Position numbers and translations under genes: made by a program. Positions 29,084 to 35,667 of a DNA stretch of 35,667 nucleotides are shown here, piece after piece; within the stretch, counting starts at the first letter, position 1, and every line of letters begins with the position of its first letter. A model generated the notes under the pieces. It was not told where the DNA came from. It saw only the letters and a program-made list of their open reading frames with translations, and did no database searches. The stretch spans positions 1-35,667 of the forward strand of contig JAHFAK010000009.1 in NCBI GenBank assembly GCA_023250585.1, in the 5' to 3' direction. Origin of the DNA: Deltaproteobacteria bacterium. Its GTDB lineage: Bacteria; Bdellovibrionota_F; JAHFAK01.

Positions 29084-29349
29084 GAACGCTTTTTAAAAAT
29101 TTCGCTATGGCTGACATGCTTACCCGATTTCAATTCTTTTAAACCCTTTTTAATTCCTTTAGCTGTCTTTTGATGTGCCATAATTTCTAAAGTTTCAGCC
29201 CATTCTTCAAATTCATCAGCACTCATTATAACAGCTGTTGCAGTCCCTTTTTTGGTTATAGTGAAAACTTGCCGTAACTTTGAAACTTTGTCTAAGATTT
29301 CAAAAAATATTGAACGTGCATTTGCCGCCGTTACTACACGTGTAGTCAT
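29080..29349 (-). CDS. Phd/YefM-family antitoxin
   Basis: MTTRVVTAANARSIFFEILDKVSKLRQVFTITKKGTATAVIMSADEFEEWAETLEIM; start set at MTTR with RBS AAAGGAG (track extends to 29391). Confidence 0.85.
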   Translation of the reverse strand: MTTRVVTAANARSIFFEILDKVSKLRQVFTITKKGTATAVIMSADEFEEWAETLEIMAHQKTAKGIKKGLKELKSGKHVSHSEIFKKRS

Positions 29350-29415
29350 ATGATCTCCTTTATCTATAATGTACATAATTACGTACATCAAGTCAAGACG
29401 AGTATTTACTCATAT

Positions 29416-29572
29416 GTAATGGCTCAGTTAATGGGAGAGTTAGGGGATAAGCATGTTCCCAAAAAGAATTTCTATCGACGTCGCTTCCATAATACTATTA
29501 AGAACGGGGTAAGCGCGCTCGATAGAAATTCTTTTTGGGAACATGCTTATCCCCTAATAACGGAGGGATTAC
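29416..29572 (+). repeat. Family A hairpin element copy 3 (38-bp perfect arms 29441-29478 / 29519-29556)
   Basis: TAGGGGATAAGCATGTTCCCAAAAAGAATTTCTATCGA and exact reverse complement; core identical to copy 1. Confidence 0.97.
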
Positions 29573-29626
29573 TCTCATATTAAATACGTTTGACTGACTT
29601 TTGGTAACCGAATATAGTCAAACAAC

Positions 29627-31093
29627 ATGGATGTCTTTAAAAAAATATACGATTGCATCGTTATTGGCGACAATCTCGGGGGAATTGCACTTGCAACGCT
29701 TCTTGAAAAAAGAGGTGCCAATGTACTTCTTTTAATGAATAAAAATGACAACCATACGTTTTATTACAAAGACTATGAATTAGACATTGATACTCCTTTT
29801 ATTGCGGGTATTGAGCGTGGAGATTTTTTCAAAAAAATTCTTTGTGAAATCAATTATGATATCACTCATGAGTTCAATGATACAAACCCATTATATCAAT
29901 TCATAACACCCGATGTTCGGCTGAATCTGTTTACCGATTTAAAAATGCAGCGAGCTGAGTTTCGACGCGAATTTCATACCTCACTTGACCAGATTTTTAA
30001 AACACAAACGATAGCAAATGAAGTGAATAAAATTTATTGTCTTTTTCTTGAAGCCAATAGCAACATTCTTTGTACGCGAAATATTTTTAAAATTAAATAT
30101 CTCGAGCATAAACTCAAAAAATTACTCGTCGATTTCAAAGAAGTATTACATAAAGAATCTATTCCCGATCAGATGAGTAGCGAATTTTTTGTTCCTATGT
30201 CTAATGCTTTTACATATCTTGCTGACCAGACCGCTAATAATCTTCATTTTTATTCGAATGTATCGTGTAACTATAAAAAAATTACTGAGCGTTTTTTGAA
30301 TTTCTCCATGTTAAAAAACTTTTTTATTGATCACTTTAAAAATTTTCGTGGGGATATTGAAAATATCAATGAATTAGATGGATTCAATTTTAAAGGTACC
30401 TCCTTAAAAGGAATTACTTTAAATAAAGGGGCAAAAGAATTTTTTTGTCGGTATATAGTTTTCAATGGTTCATTTTCTGCTATTGCGAATAAATTGAATG
30501 GAGGGCTCTGGGTTAAAGGTCTTAAAAAAATACTTGCCAGCACTATTAATAAGAATTTCTTCTTCCGCGTTCATTATATTGTTGATCAGACTGTACTACC
30601 AGTTGGGCTGCACAAACGTGGAATTATTATTCCTGATGAAACCAAAAGGCCAATTCATTTTTGTATCACCAATAATACGCATACTCATCAAAAAGCGACG
30701 ATAACAGCTTCTATCGAAATGCCCTTAGACAAAAAATATACTGATGAAGATTACAAACAAGTAATGGCATATATGAGGCAGTCTATACAAAACCTTATCC
30801 CATTTTTTGAGGATTATATCGTTGATGAATTTCCTCGAGAAAATGTTTTTGAAACTGAAGAAAAAGAATTATTTAATAAATATCTCCGGTTTCTTTTAGC
30901 CAGCGATTATAATTACACGGTAGTCAATAAAAGAAATCCAATCTCTCTCTTACAAGGCAGATCAATTTCAACGCCGTTTAGTAATGTTTTCATTCAAGGA
31001 CGATCCATACTTCCCGGATTTGGCGCCACCGGTGAAATTATAGCAGCCCATACAATCGCGGATCATATTACAAATAAAGTGCGGTTTTATTAA
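29627..31093 (+). CDS. FAD/NAD(P)-binding oxidoreductase, phytoene-desaturase-like
   Basis: YDCIVIGDNLGGIALATLLEKRGANVLLLMNK; C-terminal FIQGRSILPGFGATGEIIAAHTIADHI. Confidence 0.75.
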   Translation: MDVFKKIYDCIVIGDNLGGIALATLLEKRGANVLLLMNKNDNHTFYYKDYELDIDTPFIAGIERGDFFKKILCEINYDITHEFNDTNPLYQFITPDVRLNLFTDLKMQRAEFRREFHTSLDQIFKTQTIANEVNKIYCLFLEANSNILCTRNIFKIKYLEHKLKKLLVDFKEVLHKESIPDQMSSEFFVPMSNAFTYLADQTANNLHFYSNVSCNYKKITERFLNFSMLKNFFIDHFKNFRGDIENINELDGFNFKGTSLKGITLNKGAKEFFCRYIVFNGSFSAIANKLNGGLWVKGLKKILASTINKNFFFRVHYIVDQTVLPVGLHKRGIIIPDETKRPIHFCITNNTHTHQKATITASIEMPLDKKYTDEDYKQVMAYMRQSIQNLIPFFEDYIVDEFPRENVFETEEKELFNKYLRFLLASDYNYTVVNKRNPISLLQGRSISTPFSNVFIQGRSILPGFGATGEIIAAHTIADHITNKVRFY

Positions 31094-31150
31094 CTCTTCT
31101 TAGAAATTTTCCTTGCTATATACACATATTATACATATTATATCATTATA

Positions 31151-31390
31151 ATGCCAATTCTCTTTCGAATTAAAAATATTGTTTTCTATTTCTATAGCTC
31201 TGAACATCTTCCCATACATTTACATATAAGAGCTGGAGAGAAAAGAGCAAAAATAGAAGTTGAAACAGGTAAGGTAAATTATAATAAAGGATTTAATGCA
31301 AAAGATATTAAATTATTTCAAATGTTTATAAAAAAAGAACAACCATTTATTAAGGAGTCTTGGAATGAGTACTTTAAAACAACACGCTAG
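31151..31390 (+). CDS. DUF4160-like protein
   Basis: MPILFRIKNIVFYFYSSEHLPIHLHIRAGEKRAKIEVETG; pattern resembles DUF4160 (EHxPPHxH...). Confidence 0.7.
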   Translation: MPILFRIKNIVFYFYSSEHLPIHLHIRAGEKRAKIEVETGKVNYNKGFNAKDIKLFQMFIKKEQPFIKESWNEYFKTTR

Positions 31391-31613
31391 ACCGCTACTT
31401 CGAGAAGAAGATTTTAAAGATCATAATATCAAAGTTCGTGTAAATATTTATATCGATCTTGATATTATCAAAGCTTTAAAACAAGACGCTCACCAAAAAA
31501 AAATTGGTTATCAAACTTTACTTAATCAAAAATTACGAGAAGTAGTATTAGGCCAAGAAAATTTAGAAAACCGAGTTGTACGTATTGAAAAACATCTGAG
31601 GCTTGTTAAATAA
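31365..31613 (+). CDS. BrnA-like antitoxin / small DNA-binding protein (putative)
   Basis: VRVNIYIDLDIIKALKQDAHQKKIGYQTLLNQKLREVV resembles the BrnA/ribbon-helix-helix 'GYQTLLNQxLR' pattern; overlaps the upstream gene by 26 nt. Confidence 0.6.
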   Translation: MSTLKQHARPLLREEDFKDHNIKVRVNIYIDLDIIKALKQDAHQKKIGYQTLLNQKLREVVLGQENLENRVVRIEKHLRLVK

Positions 31614-31663
31614 TCACTGGAACCTATACACAACGACATAAATAATTGCGTATACACGACGCC

Positions 31664-32971
31664 CTAACTCTTCTTAAAAATCACATGCAATGGCACACCA
31701 CTGAACTCGAATGATTTTCGTAATAAGTTTAGAATATATCGCTTATAGCTCTCGGTAATTAAATCCGGATAATTACTCATGATTTGAAAAATGGGCGGAT
31801 CAGCTTTAATTTGAGAAATATATTTCAGCTGTATATTTTTGCCTTGAATAGCTGGATGATGTTTGCGTCTCGTGATTGATTGAAGAAAGTCATTGAGAGC
31901 TGATGTCTTTAGCTTCTGTTTTCTATTCTCGGCTACTTTTTCAATTGCATCAAATATTTTATATACTCGTTGACCGGTCTCTGCCGAAATAAATAAAATC
32001 GGCGCATACTCAACAAAGGTATAGTTTTCTGCAATTTTATCACTGAATACTCGATACGTATTAGTTTCTCGCTCAACTAAATCCCACTTGTTAAAAAGTA
32101 TGATGAGCCCCTTCCCTGCCTGATCGATATAATGGAGTATTTTAGCATCTTCAGTGCTTGGCGTAGTTGATGAATCAAAAACAAAAAGTACAATCGATGC
32201 ATTATCAATAGCTTTTAAGGTCCGCACAGCGCTGTAGATGTCAATAGCTTCCTTTGTTTTTCCTCTCTTGCGTAACCCTGCAGTGTCAACAAGTTGATAC
32301 TGCTTTTTATTATACGTAAAAAAACTCGATGTTGAATCTCTTGTTGTTCCCGGCTTTTCATGCACAATGTGCCGCTCTTTTTTAATAATTTTATTTATAA
32401 GTGAAGATTTCCCAACATTTGGTTTCCCAATAAACGCAATCGGAGTTGCTTCTTTTATTTCTGCAACAGCTTTATTGCGTGGATAATCTTTGAAGATGGC
32501 TTCAAAGAGCTCATCGATATTCTTATTATGCTCTGCTGAAATGCTGTAAAATTCTTGAGTTCCTAAGGAAAAAAAATCACTTTCATGAATCTTATACTCT
32601 TTAACATCTATTTTATTAATGACAAAAAAAATCTTCTTATTATGTTTTTTAAGATACACCGCAATTTCTTGATCAAGAGGATGCAGGCCATTTTTGCCAT
32701 CTAGAAGGAATATAAGAATATCTGCCTCTTCAATTGCAAAACGTGTTTGATCAAAAACATTTTTTCGTATTTCGTCAGCTTCATGAAATACTATACCGCC
32801 CGTATCAATGACCGTAAATGCGATTTCATCGAAGGTGCCTTCTCCATATATTCTATCACGGGTAAGCCCGGGAAAATCATATACAATTGCTTGCTTCTCA
32901 CGAACGAATCTATTAAAGAGCGTTGATTTTCCTACATTCGGTCTTCCTACAATGGCAATTATTGGCTTCAT
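31664..32971 (-). CDS. der: Ribosome biogenesis GTPase Der (EngA), two G domains
   Basis: IVGRPNVGKSTLFNRF...FPGLTRDRIYG; IGKPNVGKSSLINKI...PGTTRDSTSSFF; NKWDLVE; KH-like C-terminus. Confidence 0.97.
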   Translation of the reverse strand: MKPIIAIVGRPNVGKSTLFNRFVREKQAIVYDFPGLTRDRIYGEGTFDEIAFTVIDTGGIVFHEADEIRKNVFDQTRFAIEEADILIFLLDGKNGLHPLDQEIAVYLKKHNKKIFFVINKIDVKEYKIHESDFFSLGTQEFYSISAEHNKNIDELFEAIFKDYPRNKAVAEIKEATPIAFIGKPNVGKSSLINKIIKKERHIVHEKPGTTRDSTSSFFTYNKKQYQLVDTAGLRKRGKTKEAIDIYSAVRTLKAIDNASIVLFVFDSSTTPSTEDAKILHYIDQAGKGLIILFNKWDLVERETNTYRVFSDKIAENYTFVEYAPILFISAETGQRVYKIFDAIEKVAENRKQKLKTSALNDFLQSITRRKHHPAIQGKNIQLKYISQIKADPPIFQIMSNYPDLITESYKRYILNLLRKSFEFSGVPLHVIFKKS

Positions 32972-32982
32972 ATAAACTATTG

Positions 32983-33106
32983 ATACTAAGTTGCATTCAA
33001 ACGCTAACTGCGTTGGCTTCGTCGTCGGCTCCTCAACGTACTCATTACGTACGTTTGCGTCGCCTTCTCCTTGCCGACGTTTATCATTTTGAATGCAACT
33101 TAGTAT
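32983..33106 (-). repeat. Family B hairpin element copy 2 (19-bp perfect arms 32983-33001 / 33088-33106)
   Basis: ATACTAAGTTGCATTCAAA and exact reverse complement; reverse complement of core starts ATGATAAACG and ends GAAGCCAACGCAGTTAGCG as in copy 1. Confidence 0.93.
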
Positions 33107-33113
33107 GAAAACC

Positions 33114-33233
33114 GTAGAGAGGATGTATATGTTCTGTTTTTATTTTGTATCGAGCGCGCTTACCCCGTTCTTAATAGTATTATGGAAGCGACGTCGATAG
33201 AAAATAAAAACAGAACATATACATCCTCTCTAC
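33114..33233 (-). repeat. Family A hairpin element copy 4 with divergent arms (40-bp arms 33114-33153 / 33194-33233, one mismatch)
   Basis: GTAGAGAGGATGTATATGTTCTGTTTTTATTTTGTATCGA vs reverse complement ...TTTTCTATCGA; core is the exact reverse complement of copies 1 and 3. Confidence 0.96.
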
Positions 33234-33258
33234 ACTATCCTAATTAATTGTTTCTTTA

Positions 33259-34149
33259 CTAGTATCCAAACTCCTGTAAACTCGCTATATTATCAGTCCA
33301 ATTTTTTTTCAATTTTACATGAAGATCCAAATATACATGAATATTCAGTTGTGATTCTATATCCTTTCGTGCCGCAATTCCAATCTGTTTCAATTTCTCG
33401 CCACCTTTTCCTATTATAATTTTTTTATGCGATTCTTTTTCTATAAAAATAGTAGCATAAATTTTGAGTAATTTTTTTGTAGTATCTTCAGTGTACTGAT
33501 CAATAATAACACATACTCCGTAGGGAATTTCGTTATGCGTATAATCGAGGATTTTTTCGCGTACAATTTCGCTGATAAAAAACTTTTCTGATTGAGCAGT
33601 CACCATATCTTCTTCATAAATTCTCACACCTTCGGGAAGTCGTTTTATAATTTCATCGAGTACAAGATTTAATCCATCATTGTGCTTTACCGAAATAGGA
33701 ACAATAGTTTCCGTTACATTATATTTTTTTAGTTCATCTATTCGAGAAAGAATTATGCCATGTGGAATAAGATCAATTTTATTGATGACAATGATATGGG
33801 GAAGATGCGCTAGTTTTTTCAGCACCGTTATTTCATCTTCACTTAAGTTCTGGTGAGCTGCAATAAAAAATACAATAAGATCTGCTTCTCGTAATCCTAT
33901 TTTATGAACCTTTTGCATTGACTGATTGAGAAGAGTTTTTGGAATTCCAATACCAGGTGTGTCACAAAAAATGATTTGTGCTCCAGAAACATTTTTAATA
34001 CCAATAATTTTATTTCGCGTGGTCTCACGTTTTCGTGAGGTAATGGAAACCTTCTCATTCAGGATCGCATTTAAAAAAGAAGACTTCCCCAGGTTTGTTT
34101 TTCCAATAAGCCACACGTAACCACATTTGAAAGTATTATTGATTTCCAT
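33259..34149 (-). CDS. era: GTPase Era
   Basis: GYVWLIGKTNLGKSSFLNAIL, ITSRKRETTRNKIIG, FCDTPGIG, NKIDLIP; KH domain IVIGKGGEKLKQIG-like. Start set at MEINN (34149); upstream extension is repeat-derived. Confidence 0.93.
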   Translation of the reverse strand: MEINNTFKCGYVWLIGKTNLGKSSFLNAILNEKVSITSRKRETTRNKIIGIKNVSGAQIIFCDTPGIGIPKTLLNQSMQKVHKIGLREADLIVFFIAAHQNLSEDEITVLKKLAHLPHIIVINKIDLIPHGIILSRIDELKKYNVTETIVPISVKHNDGLNLVLDEIIKRLPEGVRIYEEDMVTAQSEKFFISEIVREKILDYTHNEIPYGVCVIIDQYTEDTTKKLLKIYATIFIEKESHKKIIIGKGGEKLKQIGIAARKDIESQLNIHVYLDLHVKLKKNWTDNIASLQEFGY

Positions 34150-34210
34150 ACTTATGGCGATCTTTATCCTCTTTAGTGATTTTTGGCAAGAAGCTTTCAG
34201 ATGTGAAAAT

Positions 34211-34250
34211 AACAGCTCAGTAAATGGGGGAGTTAGGGAGTACATATGAA
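34211..34250 (+). repeat. Family A solo half-element (left flank plus start of arm only)
   Basis: AACAGCTCAGTAAATGGGGGAGTTAGGGAGTACATATGAA matches the left flank of copy 1 (AACAGCTCAGTTAATGGGGGAGTAAGGGAGTA); no core or right arm follows. Confidence 0.8.
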
Positions 34251-34414
34251 ATTTTTTCTAAAAGATAGAGTGAATGGGGATAGAGTGTCGCAATATTAGG
34301 AATACATCAGAAACAGATAAAATAAAATGCAATTATTTCAATTAGTTAGAATTAATAAAAAAACTGGATTTTGGCATAGCTTTTGCTTTATTTCTTATAG
34401 TGAGGAGAAATTCC

Positions 34415-35371
34415 ATGAAAAAACACATCTACTATACGGCTATTAGTTTAATAATGAGTATACTTTTATGGGGCTGCACGAGTTCTACAACACAGACTCA
34501 ACCAGAGCCTCAAACTACTGACAGCAATTCAAAAATTACCGTCGAAGGTACGTTCACCTCAATTGCATTTACTGATGAAACCGCAATTGATACGTTTGGC
34601 ATTATTGAAAATGTAACGGTAAAAGACGTAGATAAAAAGGTGATTGAAACACACACAAGTTTTCCTGCCTCTAAAGCACTCTTTAATGTAGGCGGAGATT
34701 ATTTTACTATGGAACTTTCTGCTCTCGACTCTTTTGAAAATGAACAATTTAGTTTCACTTTTACGAATGTCTATGATGTACAAAATGACTTAAAATACGG
34801 ATATCATAATCCACCAAGTTTTCTTACCGAAGCAACGTATATAACAAGCACGGGACAACGCTTTAAGGCAAACCCAACGATTAGTGGATCAAGCGGATTT
34901 CTTGTACTCGAAACATTTCCATCGAATACTCTAATTGCAACCTTTGATGATGAGGGCGAGCAACCATACGCTGAAATTAATGGATCATTTGCACTTGAAA
35001 TGGTCTTTCAAGATACGGTTGAACAGGAAAATCCAAGCGACAAAGAAGATCCCGCATATAAAATCAGCTTTTCTAAGGATGTATCACCATCATTTCAAAC
35101 AATGAAATGTACGGACTGCCATAATGCTAAAGATAAATTTGGTAATTTGGTTTTGGAAGGATCAGAAGTTTACAACAACGTTTTAAAAGTCATCGACAAA
35201 AGCTCTCCTGAAGACAGTCTATTGCTTACAAAACCTTTAGTTGAGTCAGAGCTTACCGATGAACAACTCGAAGAATCACGTCAACATCCATACAAACCTT
35301 TCGATTCAATTGAACACAGTATATATAACATGTGGAAACGTTGGATTGAACAAGGCGCAAAAAATAATTAA
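34415..35371 (+). CDS. Lipoprotein with C-terminal CxxCH (cytochrome c-like/planctomycete-type haem motif)
   Basis: MKKHIYYTAISLIMSILLWGCTSS lipobox; FSKDVSPSFQTMKCTDCHNAKDKFGNLVLEGSEVYNNVL...MWKRWIEQGA. Confidence 0.8.
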   Translation: MKKHIYYTAISLIMSILLWGCTSSTTQTQPEPQTTDSNSKITVEGTFTSIAFTDETAIDTFGIIENVTVKDVDKKVIETHTSFPASKALFNVGGDYFTMELSALDSFENEQFSFTFTNVYDVQNDLKYGYHNPPSFLTEATYITSTGQRFKANPTISGSSGFLVLETFPSNTLIATFDDEGEQPYAEINGSFALEMVFQDTVEQENPSDKEDPAYKISFSKDVSPSFQTMKCTDCHNAKDKFGNLVLEGSEVYNNVLKVIDKSSPEDSLLLTKPLVESELTDEQLEESRQHPYKPFDSIEHSIYNMWKRWIEQGAKNN

Positions 35372-35440
35372 TCCGATTTCTATTCGCCTTCGCAGAGTAC
35401 CATTAACTGCGAGATGACAATTTGAGAGTGTTTCCCGTTT

Positions 35441-35469
35441 GTCATCCCGTGGCTTGACCACGGGATCCA
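35441..35469 (+). repeat. Third copy of the 29-nt GTCAT-stem-CTTGA-stem-ATCCA repeat
   Basis: GTCATCCCGTGGCTTGACCACGGGATCCA. Confidence 0.9.
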
Positions 35470-35567
35470 TCTTCATTTTTCCCAATAGCTCAGAAGGTGT
35501 GAAAGAATCAAGAGAGAGCTCCATTTTCTGAAAAAGAGCGATAGGAAACTGAAATGTCCAAATCGAC

Positions 35568-35667
35568 TGTCATTGCGAAAACCTGAAGGGTTTGAAGCAA
35601 TCTCTTCTTACATATCCACGATTGCGGAGTTTATCCCGAACCTGCTTGAGATTGCTTCGTCGGACAA
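35568..35667. repeat. Partial inverted repeat of the TGTCATTGCGA...GAAGCAATCTC / GAGATTGCTTCGTCGGA type at window edge
   Basis: TGTCATTGCGA at 35568-35578, GAAGCAATCTC 35594-35604 and reverse complement GAGATTGCTTC 35648-35658; truncated by window end. Confidence 0.75.

Noticed and set aside
28832-29391. Antitoxin start at 29391 (MMYVIMYIIDKGDH...)
   Set aside because: The extension overlaps a likely promoter/operator region; MTTRVV start at 29349 is preceded by an AAAGGAG RBS and matches Phd-family N-termini.
34150-34245. N-terminal extension of Era (MYSLTPPFTELLFSHLK...)
   Set aside because: The beginning is encoded by the family A half-element; MEINN start at 34149 fits Era homologues.

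Overview
AT-rich bacterial chromosomal window, read by eye without database searches. Core genes are clpX(partial)-clpP-tig, trxB, a RodZ-like HTH protein, a PfkB kinase and mtnP, an aldehyde dehydrogenase, a large NAD-glutamate dehydrogenase, ald-cutA, folE-folB-FAD oxidoreductase, ribD-ribE-ribBA-ribH, a RelE/Phd-type toxin-antitoxin pair, der and era. Several lipoproteins are also present, including thrombospondin type-3 (TSP3) repeat proteins, one carrying a zincin-like HEFGHGWH motif and a CxxCH lipoprotein. No rRNA, tRNA, CRISPR array or transposase was recognised. The most unusual signal is a set of long, near-perfect intergenic hairpin (palindromic) elements. Family A has four full copies and one half copy. 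Family B has two copies. Three further hairpins are singletons. Within A and B the central core is conserved, while the long outer arms differ between copies yet stay complementary inside each copy: substitutions, and one single-nucleotide indel, are mirrored in both arms. This differs from ordinary MITE/TIR behaviour and suggests selection or a copying mechanism acting on the hairpin. A separate 29-nt GTCAT-stem-CTTGA-stem-ATCCA repeat shows the same paired-stem variation. Other notable points: a repeat that apparently encodes the C-terminal tail of RibE ('[10 protein letters not shown]'); a ~1,100-aa TSP3/zincin protein with no ATG/GTG/TTG start but a strong Shine-Dalgarno upstream of ATT; a His-rich insert in trigger factor; and uncharacterised lipoprotein domains.
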